A stretch of 30,607 nt of DNA from JAOAJC01 sp964481185 (GCA_964481185.1 CAYZSY010000006.1:1-30607), one strand, 5' to 3'. Positions 14,976-23,472 are shown, counted from the first letter of the stretch. Program-made: numbers and translations. The notes: a model not told the origin generated them from the sequence alone.

Positions 14976-16952
14976 ATGAAAAAAGAAGTGCTTTTAGTTT
15001 TAATTTTATTATCTTTGTTATCAGTTAGTCCAATGATTTCAGCAGAAATGTACATAAGTTCGTTTGACAAAGCATACAACGTAGGTGATAGCTTCAATTT
15101 CACACTTACACTAATGCCGCAGGCAAACACAAACGATTTTCTCCTAGCAAACATAATCTGTAAGGCAGATGATGTTACAAACAGTGCAGAAATATACAAA
15201 GTTCCTCTAAATCTCGAATCTTCAAATCAGCAAACAGTGCAAATCGCGGGAAAATTTGATAACTTTCTAGTTGGGGAATTATTGGGAACATGTCATATAG
15301 AAGCATCTTACGGAAAGGAGAGCGCAACTAGCAGCAGTTTTGAGCTTTTAAGAAGTATTTATGTTAATATATTGACAGATAAGGCCATCTTTGAGCCAAA
15401 TGACCGGTTTGATGTTTCTATAAAAGCAATAAAGGCAAGCGGGAAGCCAGTTAGCAAAGGATTCATAGAATTAAGAATAGCTGGTCTGGGCATAACTTCA
15501 TTTAAAGAGATAAAAGAAAATTACACAGCGATTTTATCAATTCCTAATGACGCGCCTGCAGGCAGCTATGAAATTAGGGCAAAAGTTTATGAAAAAGATG
15601 CAGACGGAAGAATTACAAATAATGGGGAAGCAAGCACCCCGATTGTTGTAAAACAGATAATAAGAAAAAGAGAGATTGCAATAAGCTCCCAAAGCATAAT
15701 GCCTGAAAACGAATTTGTCTACAATGTCTTGTTATATGACCAGTCAAATCAACAGGTTTCAGAAAATGCAGAGCTCTCAATGTTCAAGCCAAATGGAGAA
15801 ATCTTGTTTAACAAAGTTGTAAGGTCTGGAGTTGCAAATAATATTACCATAAGTGGCGATTTTATGCCTGGAGATTGGCTCATAATCTCAAAAGTTGGTG
15901 ACTATTTAATTAACAGGTCATTTAGTGTTGAGGAATTTGAGAAAGCATCTTTTAATTTATCAGATAATATACTGACAGTCTCAAATATTGGAAATGTTCT
16001 CTATGACAATCCTATTGAGATAAATATAGGATATACAAGCACGGTTGTTGATGTGAATGTTGATATTGGCGAGATAAAAAGATATTCTCTTTCTGCTCCA
16101 GATGGAGAATATGAAGTGGGAATAAATGAAGGGGGGAGCAGGGAATTTCTGGGTACATCGTTTTTAACTGGAAATGCTGTTAAAGTTAGTGAAGAAGGCA
16201 CTGGTTTTTGGAAAAAGTCTTATATTTTTATCTGGGTAATGCTGATAAGCGCAGCAGCTCTATTTGCAATCCAAAGATATAGAAAAGTCTCCAATATTCC
16301 GTTTTATGCTAAAACACCTGATAAATACCCTGCCCCAATCAGAATAAACAAGACAAGCAACAATGCAAATAATATAATCTCTGAAGGAAAAAGAGAAGAG
16401 TGCGCAGTTATCTCATTAAAAATAAAAAACAGCGATGAACTAAAAAAATCAAATGGGGAAGCGCTTAATACTTTAGAAAGGGCTATTACAAGGGCAAGAG
16501 ATGCAAGAGCAAAGATATACATGGACAAAGATTATAGGACAATAATTTTCGCTCCTTCCCTTACAAATGAAAAAGACAACAGTATGAAGGCTGTTGCTAT
16601 TGCCAAGGAAATTGAAAGCTCTCTTAACGAGCATAACAGAAGATTCGGAGAGAAAATAGCATTCGGGCTTGGCGTCAGCAATGGAGAGATGATTGTAGAG
16701 TCGAGAAACGGCGAGTTTAACTTTAGTTCTATAGGAAATATTATTCCTTCTGCAAAGAAGATATCCGATATTTCCAGCGCTGGAACAGCTGTTTCAGAGT
16801 TCGTTCATAGAAGAATTCTCGGAAAAGTCAAGAGTGATAAGATTGAAGGCACAAACTACTGGAGAATAAGAAAAGTTATGGACAGGGAATTGCATTCAGA
16901 ATTTATCAGCAGGTTTATATCAAGGCAGAAAGAAGATGCAAGAAGAAGATAG
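14976..16952 (+). CDS. Surface receptor-like protein with cyclase-like domain
   Basis: A 658-residue membrane protein. A signal sequence (VLLVLILLSLLSVSPMISA) leads into ~380 extracellular residues of tandem beta-sandwich domains. A membrane helix at ~415-435 (YIFIWVMLISAAALFAI) is followed by a ~220-residue cytoplasmic part. Residues ~475-625 follow the layout of class III adenylate/guanylate cyclases: AVISLKI, helix, YMDKDYRTIIFAP, helix, FGLGVSNGEMIV (compare GIGIHTGEVVVG) and FSSIGNIIPSAKKI (compare YTVIGDAVNLAARL). The first metal-binding Asp and the catalytic Asn/Arg positions look replaced, so I infer a non-catalytic nucleotide-binding or signalling domain. The C-terminus is very basic (RQKEDARRR). 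The ligand and partner are unknown. Confidence 0.65.
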   Translation: MKKEVLLVLILLSLLSVSPMISAEMYISSFDKAYNVGDSFNFTLTLMPQANTNDFLLANIICKADDVTNSAEIYKVPLNLESSNQQTVQIAGKFDNFLVGELLGTCHIEASYGKESATSSSFELLRSIYVNILTDKAIFEPNDRFDVSIKAIKASGKPVSKGFIELRIAGLGITSFKEIKENYTAILSIPNDAPAGSYEIRAKVYEKDADGRITNNGEASTPIVVKQIIRKREIAISSQSIMPENEFVYNVLLYDQSNQQVSENAELSMFKPNGEILFNKVVRSGVANNITISGDFMPGDWLIISKVGDYLINRSFSVEEFEKASFNLSDNILTVSNIGNVLYDNPIEINIGYTSTVVDVNVDIGEIKRYSLSAPDGEYEVGINEGGSREFLGTSFLTGNAVKVSEEGTGFWKKSYIFIWVMLISAAALFAIQRYRKVSNIPFYAKTPDKYPAPIRINKTSNNANNIISEGKREECAVISLKIKNSDELKKSNGEALNTLERAITRARDARAKIYMDKDYRTIIFAPSLTNEKDNSMKAVAIAKEIESSLNEHNRRFGEKIAFGLGVSNGEMIVESRNGEFNFSSIGNIIPSAKKISDISSAGTAVSEFVHRRILGKVKSDKIEGTNYWRIRKVMDRELHSEFISRFISRQKEDARRR

Positions 16953-16982
16953 TTTTAAATATATTCAAGGCTTAGATGAGTT

Positions 16983-16988
16983 AAGGAG
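16983..16988 (+). promoter_or_regulatory. Shine-Dalgarno site for 16998 gene
   Basis: AAGGAG 9 bases before the ATG at 16998. A TATA-like TTTAAATA at 16954-16961 would start transcription right at this site, giving a ~15-base leader. This is one of the few clear ribosome-binding sites in a window dominated by leaderless starts. Confidence 0.55.
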
Positions 16989-16997
16989 AGAGAAAAC

Positions 16998-17345
16998 ATG
17001 ATAAAAAATGAGACTTTTATGTATGACAAAGACTTGGATAGGTTGATGATATTTAATAAGCTCAAGGCAGATGAAAAAGTTTACGGAAGTGTGAATATTC
17101 TTAACCTAACTTTAGACATTACTACAAAAAACAGGATTGCTAATATAGAAATAAGAGACATTTCAGAATATTTGAAATCAATCGACAAAGACCCAACTAT
17201 ACTTAATAATATGAATAGCGCCAAAATCAGCATTGTTCAGGTTAGAGGAGGTTTTCTCATTCAAATTGTATTGGTGGGCTTGAATAAAATAGAAAAAATT
17301 CCTTATACAATACCTACCGAAGAAAAGATTTTAATTACCGCTTAA
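16998..17345 (+). CDS. Small protein, DUF2283-like at best
   Basis: A 115-residue soluble protein. The segment MYDKDLDRLMIF resembles the start of DUF2283 proteins (YDPEADALYI), and the following strand-rich segment with IANIEIRDISEYL is compatible, but the match is weak. It ends ~11 bases inside the 3' end of the convergent gene 17335-17688. It follows the cyclase-like membrane protein by 45 bp and has its own ribosome-binding site. Function unknown. Confidence 0.5.
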   Translation: MIKNETFMYDKDLDRLMIFNKLKADEKVYGSVNILNLTLDITTKNRIANIEIRDISEYLKSIDKDPTILNNMNSAKISIVQVRGGFLIQIVLVGLNKIEKIPYTIPTEEKILITA

Positions 17346-17688
17346 ACTTTTTAAATCTGTAATCTAAGTCTCTTTTATATTCTATGAGATGAATTATCAG
17401 TAAATTATTCTCCTTGGGTATTGTTCCTATAGAGATTGTTGTGTTATTGCTTAGCTTATAAAATAATTCATAGCCCAGATCTCCTTTCTTCATCTTTTCT
17501 ATTTCTATGGCAACAACTTTATCAAACTGAGGAAAAATTTCATTAAATTTATCTTCAGAGATGCCTTTTTTCATTATTCCTATTTTATACCAAGCCGTAA
17601 AGATAGGTTTCTTGCCTTCAATTTTATCTTCTATTATCTTGTTTATTTCTTGTTTGTCATTTATTATCTTCACCTCTTTTTCTGCCAT
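17335..17688 (-). CDS. Small protein of unknown function
   Basis: A 117-residue lysine- and isoleucine-rich soluble protein that I do not recognise. It alternates helices (KQEINKIIEDKI, EDKFNEIFPQFD) with strands (KPIFTAWYKIGIM, TTISIGTIP, NLLIIHLIEYKR). I use the ATG at 17688 instead of the TTG at 17694, because a TATA-like box at about 17711-17719 lies ~26 bp upstream. Its 3' end overlaps the convergent 16998-17345 gene by 11 bp, so antisense effects are possible. Confidence 0.5.
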   Translation of the reverse strand: MAEKEVKIINDKQEINKIIEDKIEGKKPIFTAWYKIGIMKKGISEDKFNEIFPQFDKVVAIEIEKMKKGDLGYELFYKLSNNTTISIGTIPKENNLLIIHLIEYKRDLDYRFKKFKR

Positions 17689-17771
17689 TGACAAGATAAC
17701 TAAGATTCCTTAATAAATATTGACAGAATGAATATATAAACATCAGAAGCCACTTAATTTAGAGAGAAGAA

Positions 17772-17801
17772 ATGCAAGAAGAAACAAGCAATAAATTATG
17801 A
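17772..17801 (+). CDS. Possible 9-codon leader ORF of the HAD gene
   Basis: An ATG in the leader opens a 9-codon frame (MQEETSNKL) whose TGA overlaps the HAD start codon as ATGA. The TATA box TATATAAA (17733-17740) predicts transcription from about 17762, so this ATG would be the first in the mRNA. It may couple or tune translation, or be chance. Confidence 0.25.
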   Translation: MQEETSNKL

Positions 17802-18418
17802 CAAAACTGGTTATATTTGATTTTGACGGGACAATTGTTGATTCCAAGACTGCATATTACAATTCAATAATAATGCACTTAAGCCCTCTCGGATTCGGCC
17901 AAAAAAGTATAACCGAGGCAATAGATTTGGGATTAAATCTTTGGGATACGCTTGGAAAGTTTGTTCCTTCAACTCTTTATAGATGGTGGCTAAAGAGAAA
18001 GATAATGAGAGATGTCTCAAAAGAGATAAAATATATTAAAAAATGCCACGATGCAGAGCACCTGAAAGACATACATATTAAAAAGATTCTTGTTTCCAAC
18101 TCCCTATCGGAATTTGTCCTTCCGGTTTTGAAACATTTCAAGCTAAAAAGAGAATTTGACGAAATTTATTGTGCTGATAATTTTGACAACAAGACAAAGT
18201 TCATAACAGAATATCTGAAAAAAAGAAAGATAAATCCAAAAGAATGCTTTTATGTCGGAGACAGGGTTGCTGATATAATCCTTGCTAAAAAAACAAAGTG
18301 CAGGAGCATCGTAGTCTATGGAAGAAGCTCTTGGAGTTCAAGAAAAGAGCTTATTAATGCAAAGCCTGAATTTATCATTCCAGACCTTGCTCTTGTGAAG
18401 AAAATTGTGGAAAGATAA
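17798..18418 (+). CDS. HAD-superfamily hydrolase, phosphatase-like
   Basis: A 206-residue haloacid-dehalogenase-type phosphatase of the phosphoglycolate phosphatase/beta-phosphoglucomutase group. Motif I is FDFDGT with nucleophile Asp8 and acid Asp10. Motif II is VSN (Ser100), motif III is the NKTKF lysine, and motif IV is YVGDRVADI (Asp155, Asp159). The insert between motif I and II is a helical cap with a basic patch (YRWWLKRKIMRD). The substrate is not evident. It has a ~36-base leader with a short upstream ORF, unlike its leaderless neighbours, and converges on the 18425-18658 gene 6 bp away. Confidence 0.85.
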   Translation: MTKLVIFDFDGTIVDSKTAYYNSIIMHLSPLGFGQKSITEAIDLGLNLWDTLGKFVPSTLYRWWLKRKIMRDVSKEIKYIKKCHDAEHLKDIHIKKILVSNSLSEFVLPVLKHFKLKREFDEIYCADNFDNKTKFITEYLKKRKINPKECFYVGDRVADIILAKKTKCRSIVVYGRSSWSSRKELINAKPEFIIPDLALVKKIVER

Positions 18419-18424
18419 ATAACT

Positions 18425-18658
18425 TTATTTCGCAGACCCTAGCTCTTCCTCATCAAAAGGAGCATAGGCAATCGTATTTCCCTTTTTATCAATAATTTTA
18501 ACATGATATTTTCCATTTGGAAGGATTAAATTAATCTCTCCGCTTGCCCCTTTTTTTATTGGAATCTCTTTTTCAATCTCTGGGTCATACTCTATATACT
18601 CTGGATTTGGATCAACAAGAAGAATTACTTTTTGATGCTTCTTAAATTTAAACTGCAT
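18425..18658 (-). CDS. Small beta-rich protein of unknown function
   Basis: A 77-residue soluble protein, mainly beta: KHQKVILLVD, then an acidic EYDPEIEKEIPI stretch, GEINLILPNGKYHVKIIDKKGNT and a short acidic tail. No family is recognised; the shape suggests a small beta-sandwich or SH3-like barrel. I start at 18658 (MQFKFKK), one base after the stop of the upstream DUF5652 gene. The frame is open further upstream, but those residues would overlap that gene. It is co-transcribed with DUF5652. Confidence 0.55.
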   Translation of the reverse strand: MQFKFKKHQKVILLVDPNPEYIEYDPEIEKEIPIKKGASGEINLILPNGKYHVKIIDKKGNTIAYAPFDEEELGSAK

Positions 18659-18659
18659 A

Positions 18660-18890
18660 TTATCTCTTGGGCTTTTTAGAGGCAATTTTCAATTTTGAGA
18701 AAATAAATATATACAAAATCTCCAAAATTCCCAAAGAGTTTACAATAAGCATGACTACAAACCAGATTGGCTGATTTAATCTTGCAGATTTCCATAAGGC
18801 GAGTCCTTTCCAAATAATTGACCAGACAAATAAAATAATTGCGCTCCAAAGAGGCAGGCCAAATTGAGAAAAGATATCACTAATTGCCAT
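18660..18890 (-). CDS. DUF5652 family small membrane protein
   Basis: A 76-residue two-helix membrane protein. Helix 1 (LWSAIILFVWSIIWKGLALW) leads into WKSARLNQPIWF, and helix 2 is VVMLIVNSLGILEILYIFIF, followed by a basic tail. WKGLALWK..R...WF and NSLGILEI.YIF match my knowledge of DUF5652, a small family of uncharacterised proteins frequent in CPR bacteria and DPANN archaea. It is first in an operon with 18425-18658. A TATA box (TTTATAAA, 18912-18919) is centred 25.5 bp before the ATG. Confidence 0.75.
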   Translation of the reverse strand: MAISDIFSQFGLPLWSAIILFVWSIIWKGLALWKSARLNQPIWFVVMLIVNSLGILEILYIFIFSKLKIASKKPKR

Positions 18891-18911
18891 AAATAAAGAT
18901 TAATTCTCTTG

Positions 18912-18919
18912 TTTATAAA
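18912..18919 (-). promoter_or_regulatory. TATA box of the DUF5652 operon
   Basis: TTTATAAA, centred 25.5 bp before the ATG at 18890. Confidence 0.6.
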
Positions 18920-19084
18920 TTTATTTAACCATATCAAACAAAAATAAAAAGACTTTTTGATTTACCACTCTGGAAAAGATACCAATTTTATTAGTTATTT
19001 TATCGACGATGCAAATAATACCACAACAATATTTTTAAATGAAATTAATCTGAAAATTCAGCATTAAATCAAGAATAAAAAAAG

Positions 19085-21895
19085 ATGGTGAATGAAAAAT
19101 TAGGGCTAGAGAGTGGAAAGATAAGTTTGGACAGATTTTTTACAATTGATGGGAAAAATCCATTTGAGTTCAGCAATGGAAAGCAGATAAATTGGGTTTC
19201 TGAAGAGGTAAAAGTAACAGATGATGTTGGCAAGGTAATATTTACGCAGCCAAATGTTAAAAAGCCAGACTTTTGGAGTTCATTGGCAATAAAAGTAGTT
19301 GCAAGCAGATATTTCTGGGGAGACCAGGCAAAGCAGGAAAGAGAGAATTCTATTGAGCAGTTAATAGGGCGAGTTTCTAGATATATGTGCAGGCAGGCAA
19401 TTAAGCAGAGATATTTTGATGAGGTTCAGAGCAATATATTAAAGGAAGAAATAGAGGCAATATGCCTAAACCAGTTGGCTGTTTTTAATTCTCCTGTCTG
19501 GTTCAATGCAGGAATAAACAACGAATATAGAAAAGATGCAGGGGGTGTTTCTGCTTACAAATGGGATTCTGCAACAGATTCTATAGTCCATGCCTTAAAA
19601 ACAGACGATAATCCTCAATGCTCTGCTTGCTTTATCCAGAAAATGGAAGACAGCATGGAGTCTATATTAGCTGTGCAGGTTGCAGAAGCTCTCTTGTTCA
19701 AGGCAGGCTCTGGAACAGGCACAAATAGGTCAACTTTGAGAAGTTCAAGAGAAAAAATAGTAGGTGGTGGAAAGGCATCAGGGCCAGTAAGTTTCATGAG
19801 AGGATATGATGCATATGCTGGGGTAATAAAATCAGGAGGAAAAACAAGAAGAGCAGCCAAGATGGAAATATTAAATGTGGACCATCCAGATATTTTAGAT
19901 TTTATAAATGCTAAACAAAATGAAGAAAAAAAAGCCTGGGCATTGATAGAGCAGGGATACAGCGGAGGGATGAATGGAGAAGCATATGGCAGTATTTGTT
20001 TTCAAAATTGCAATATGTCTGTAAGGGCGCCGGACGAGTTTATGGAATCTGTAAGGAATAATGCTGAATGGAATACAAAATATGTTACAACTGGTGAGGT
20101 TTGCGAGACTCTCAAAGCAAGAGAAATTTTAAATAAAGTATCTGAAGGAACCTGGATATGCGGCGATCCTGGAATGCAATTTGACACAACATTCAATAAA
20201 TGGCACACTTGCAAGAACTCTGACAGGATAAACGCAACTAACCCGTGCTCCGAATTTGCTTTTATTGATGATTCTGCGTGCAATTTAGCTTCTATTAACC
20301 TTATAAAATTCAGGACAGAAGACGGAAGATTTAACGTAGAAGCATTCAAGCAGGTTGTAAAGATGTTTATTATTGCAATGGACCTTGTTGTAGATGGGGG
20401 AAGCTATCCAACTAAGAAAATAGCCAGAAATTCAAGAGATTTCAGGCCTCTTGGCTTGGGGTTTGCAAATCTTGGGGCTTTGCTTATGGGCCTTGGCTTG
20501 CCGTATGATTCTGATGAGGGAAGGGCAATAGCATCTTCAATAACAGCAATAATGACTGGTGAGGCATACAAAACATCAGCGCAACTTGCAGCTCTTGTCG
20601 GACCATTTACACATTTTGAAAAAAACAAGGAACCAATGCTTAAAGTAATGAGAATGCACAGGGATGAAGTAAAGAAAATACAAGTCGGAAAAATGCCTTC
20701 CAATTTAAGATATCTTGTTAATGATGCCTGGGATTGCTGGGAAGAAGCAATTGAATTGGGAGAGAAATATGGATATAGGAATGCCCAGGCAACTGTTTTA
20801 GCTCCAACAGGAACAATTGCATTTATGATGGATTGCGACTGCACCGGAATTGAGCCAGACATTGCATTAGTAAAATACAAAGTTCTTGCTGGAGGAGGCA
20901 TGCTTAAAATTGTCAATAGAAGCGTCTCTCTTGCTCTCAAAACTCTAGGTTATAATGATGAAGAAGTTGCAAGAATAACTGATTTCATAGACAAAGAGGA
21001 TACAATTGAAGGTGCTCTAGATTTAAAGCAGGAGCATTTGCCAATATTTGACTGTGCATTCAGGGCTGCAAAAGGCAGGAGATCTATTTATTATAAAGGT
21101 CATGTACTTATGATGGCAGCTGTTCAGCCATTTATATCAGGGGCAATAAGCAAAACAATTAACATGTCTGAAAATTCAACAGCTCTTGAAATTGCAGATG
21201 CATATATTTTTGCATGGGAGCAGGGTCTAAAGGCAGTTGCAATTTACAGAGAAAACAGCAAGAGAAGTCAGCCGCTAAATACTAAAAAAACAGAAAATGA
21301 AATGGTGAAAAAGGCAGGCAGAACTTCAAATGAGAGAGTTAAAATGCCTCAGACAAGAAAGAGCATAGTGCACAAATTTGATATTGCGGGGCACAAGGGA
21401 TTTTTGACAATAGGGCTTTATGACAACGGAAAGCCTGGAGAAATGTTTATTTCTATACATAAGCAGGGAAGCACAATAAGAGGGCTTATGGATGCATGGG
21501 CAATATCTGTCTCTCTTAATCTGCAATATGGCGCATCAGTGAACGATTTATTTGAAAATTTCAGACATCAAAAATTTGAGCCTTCAGGATTTGTAAGAAA
21601 CTCAAATGGGGGCGAGCTTGATAAGAAAATCAGGCAGATTAGAACAGCTTCCTCAATAGTGGATTATGTTGCGCAGTTCATGCTTAATAATTTTGGAGAG
21701 GGCGCTGGTGGAGTTGAAGCTGATATAGACATGGAAAAAGCAAGGGAAGAAAAAGATGAGCAGCTCTCAATAAAAGATTTTGGAAACGAAGGATTGACTT
21801 GCCCTCATTGTGGAGGTCCTGCAAAAAGGATGGGCAACTGCTCAATTTATTGCACATCTTGCAAACAGACAACAAGAAGCGGCTGCGGAGAATAG
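19085..21895 (+). CDS. nrdJ: B12-dependent (class II) ribonucleotide reductase
   Basis: A 936-residue adenosylcobalamin-dependent reductase that makes dNTPs from ribonucleotides, aerobically or anaerobically. It has the substrate-reducing Cys in QCSACFIQ (179/182), the loop NPCSE (386-390) with the thiyl-radical Cys388 and Glu390, the second conserved segment CNLASINL (from Cys399), and APTGTIAFMM. The C-terminal ~30 residues carry a Cys tail (CPHCGG..CTSC..SGCGE), probably a zinc-ribbon or redox relay used by thioredoxin, which is encoded 1.2 kb away. Residues ~735-935 form the DUF-like C-terminal extension common in archaeal and bacterial NrdJ. A TATA-like TTTTTAAA near 19030-19039 gives a ~24-base leader without a clear ribosome-binding site. 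The cell must import or make B12. Confidence 0.95.
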   Translation: MVNEKLGLESGKISLDRFFTIDGKNPFEFSNGKQINWVSEEVKVTDDVGKVIFTQPNVKKPDFWSSLAIKVVASRYFWGDQAKQERENSIEQLIGRVSRYMCRQAIKQRYFDEVQSNILKEEIEAICLNQLAVFNSPVWFNAGINNEYRKDAGGVSAYKWDSATDSIVHALKTDDNPQCSACFIQKMEDSMESILAVQVAEALLFKAGSGTGTNRSTLRSSREKIVGGGKASGPVSFMRGYDAYAGVIKSGGKTRRAAKMEILNVDHPDILDFINAKQNEEKKAWALIEQGYSGGMNGEAYGSICFQNCNMSVRAPDEFMESVRNNAEWNTKYVTTGEVCETLKAREILNKVSEGTWICGDPGMQFDTTFNKWHTCKNSDRINATNPCSEFAFIDDSACNLASINLIKFRTEDGRFNVEAFKQVVKMFIIAMDLVVDGGSYPTKKIARNSRDFRPLGLGFANLGALLMGLGLPYDSDEGRAIASSITAIMTGEAYKTSAQLAALVGPFTHFEKNKEPMLKVMRMHRDEVKKIQVGKMPSNLRYLVNDAWDCWEEAIELGEKYGYRNAQATVLAPTGTIAFMMDCDCTGIEPDIALVKYKVLAGGGMLKIVNRSVSLALKTLGYNDEEVARITDFIDKEDTIEGALDLKQEHLPIFDCAFRAAKGRRSIYYKGHVLMMAAVQPFISGAISKTINMSENSTALEIADAYIFAWEQGLKAVAIYRENSKRSQPLNTKKTENEMVKKAGRTSNERVKMPQTRKSIVHKFDIAGHKGFLTIGLYDNGKPGEMFISIHKQGSTIRGLMDAWAISVSLNLQYGASVNDLFENFRHQKFEPSGFVRNSNGGELDKKIRQIRTASSIVDYVAQFMLNNFGEGAGGVEADIDMEKAREEKDEQLSIKDFGNEGLTCPHCGGPAKRMGNCSIYCTSCKQTTRSGCGE

Positions 21896-21912
21896 AAAGT
21901 TATATTCAACAA

Positions 21913-21920
21913 TATAAATA
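21913..21920 (+). promoter_or_regulatory. TATA box of 21943 gene
   Basis: TATAAATA, centred 26.5 bp before the ATG at 21943. It favours that ATG over the second in-frame ATG at 21949. Confidence 0.5.
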
Positions 21921-21942
21921 TTTAAAATAGCCATCTCTTTCT

Positions 21943-22257
21943 ATGTATATGACTATACAGTATAATGTTCCAATAAAAGTTTTAGACCTGAAGATAGAAT
22001 ATATGATTCAACATGCTCTAAAAAATTACAGAGTTTTTACAGACGAAAGCGGTAATCTATCTGGCACTTGTTTTTCAAGAGAGAATCTTCCTTATGTTGG
22101 AAGTATAGTTGTTGTAAAAACAATAAGAAAAGAAGCAGCAGATACAGCACATGAAGTGTTGAGCGGTATTGAAGGGTTGATTGTTCTGCCAATAACTGAA
22201 TGTAATCTGGAAGAGGATGAAGAAAGAATTAAGGCCATATTAGAAGCGCGAAGATAA
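21943..22257 (+). CDS. Small protein of unknown function
   Basis: A 104-residue soluble protein I do not recognise. It has a strand-helix beginning (NVPIKVLDLKIEYMIQHALK), a middle DESGNLSGTCF, a strand and helix VGSIVVVKTIRKEAADTAHEVL, and an acidic then basic helix (LEEDEERIKAILEARR). The pattern suggests a small alpha/beta fold of the ferredoxin-like type; this is weak. It has its own TATA box and converges on pcm with a 5-bp gap. Confidence 0.5.
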   Translation: MYMTIQYNVPIKVLDLKIEYMIQHALKNYRVFTDESGNLSGTCFSRENLPYVGSIVVVKTIRKEAADTAHEVLSGIEGLIVLPITECNLEEDEERIKAILEARR

Positions 22258-22262
22258 AATAC

Positions 22263-22859
22263 CTAGCTCCTCAAAGGCACAAACACAAATCCTGGAAATT
22301 CAGTTTCAACTGTTTCTCCGTTTTTTTCTTTTTTAATCTGGAATATTGATTGTTTTACTGCTGCAACTAAAATCCCCTCTTCTCTTAACTCTTCAAGAAG
22401 ATGTCTTGGAACTTCAGGACATGAAGCGCTCACAATAATTCTGTCAAAAGGGGCAAATTCCTTTAATCCTTGGGAGCCGTCTCTTATTAAAACCTCTACA
22501 TCTTTTTCTTCAGCAAGATAGATCCTTGAACGAATTGCAAGCTCTTTCAATATCTCTATTCCATAAATCTTTCCATTTGGATTTATTTTAGAGAGAAGCG
22601 CAAGAACATATCCAGAGCCAGAGCCAATTTCCAGAATCTTTTGATTGTCTTCCACATTAAGAAGGTTGAGCATTAGTGCAATTGTTGATGGCTGGGAAAG
22701 TGTTGAGCCCTCCATTACAGGAAGTGCAATGTCTTCATAAGCATATCCAATTAAGTGCTGCGGAACAAAATCTTCTCTCTTAACTTTGCCAAAAGCATCT
22801 ATAACAGCCGCAGAAAAACCCTTTTTCTTTAACGACGCCAAAAGCTCGTCTTTATTCAC
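22263..22859 (-). CDS. pcm: Protein-L-isoaspartate O-methyltransferase
   Basis: A 198-residue SAM-dependent methyltransferase that starts repair of isoaspartyl residues in damaged proteins. It has the PCMT-specific KREDFVP..AYEDIALPV and GSTLSQPSTIALML segments, the SAM loop LEIGSGSGYVLALLS, YGIEI (acidic ribose ligand), and the strand FDRIIVSASCPEVP..LLEEL. The start is GTG: no in-frame ATG precedes it, and an AT-rich TATA-like site (ATAATAAATA, 22881-22890) lies ~26 bp upstream, so this may be a leaderless GTG start. Protein length is near the family's usual ~210. Confidence 0.93.
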   Translation of the reverse strand: MNKDELLASLKKKGFSAAVIDAFGKVKREDFVPQHLIGYAYEDIALPVMEGSTLSQPSTIALMLNLLNVEDNQKILEIGSGSGYVLALLSKINPNGKIYGIEILKELAIRSRIYLAEEKDVEVLIRDGSQGLKEFAPFDRIIVSASCPEVPRHLLEELREEGILVAAVKQSIFQIKKEKNGETVETEFPGFVFVPLRS

Positions 22860-23062
22860 ATTTTACCAAAGGCATTTTAGTATTTATTATTAACTGTTCT
22901 TTGATTAATTAGTTTTATATTATAACTCAACACTCCAGCAATATCTTGTTACTTTATAGTCTATTTTTTGAAGATAATTTTATTAAAGCTACAAACTCTA
23001 TCTGTTAGAATTATTAAATACAAATTACATTAATTTAGAGGTTACAGAATGATAAGACAAGG

Positions 23063-23070
23063 TTTATTAA
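23063..23070 (+). promoter_or_regulatory. TATA box of thioredoxin gene
   Basis: TTTATTAA, centred 26.5 bp before the ATG at 23093. The preceding ~160 bp (22900-23060) are AT-rich and show no further feature. Confidence 0.5.
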
Positions 23071-23092
23071 TTGACTTTTCTAAAAAAGGATT

Positions 23093-23419
23093 ATGCATAG
23101 AATAATAAAAGAGGTTACATCTGAGAATTTTGACGAGTTTGTTTCAAAAGGAAACTCAATTGCATATTTTTGGGCAGTTTGGTGCGGTCCATGTAAAATG
23201 CTTGGTCCTGTTTTTGAAGAAGTTGCAAAAGAAATGATAGAAAAAGTAAAATTTGGCAAGGTAGACGTTGATGAACAGCAAGATCTGGCGAACCAAATGG
23301 AAATAATGAGCATACCAACCATGATATTTTTTAAGAATGGCGAGCAGATAGGGAGAAATAGCGGATATATGAATAAAAAAGAATTCTCAAATATGATTAA
23401 GAACTTGTTTGAAAATTAG
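23093..23419 (+). CDS. trxA: Thioredoxin
   Basis: A 108-residue thioredoxin with the redox motif Trp30-Cys31-Gly-Pro-Cys34, the VDVDEQQDLANQMEIMSIPT segment with the cis-proline, and FFKNGEQIGRNSGYMNKKEF. It reduces disulphides and can supply electrons to ribonucleotide reductase, encoded 1.2 kb upstream. The buried Asp that precedes FWA in most thioredoxins (position 26 in E. coli) is Tyr25 here, which may change redox behaviour. No thioredoxin reductase gene is in the window. It has its own TATA box and is followed by two hairpins. Confidence 0.92.
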   Translation: MHRIIKEVTSENFDEFVSKGNSIAYFWAVWCGPCKMLGPVFEEVAKEMIEKVKFGKVDVDEQQDLANQMEIMSIPTMIFFKNGEQIGRNSGYMNKKEFSNMIKNLFEN

Positions 23420-23437
23420 TCTATAACAATCAAAAAA

Positions 23438-23472
23438 GGTTTAAAGATTTTGTCAATTTAAAATCTTTAACC
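23438..23472 (+). terminator. AT-rich hairpin after thioredoxin
   Basis: GGTTTAAAGATTTT pairs with AAAATCTTTAACC around an ~8-base loop with one bulged T. It lies 18 bases after the thioredoxin stop. It could mark the 3' end of that mRNA or be part of a structured RNA; archaeal termination does not need a hairpin. Confidence 0.35.
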
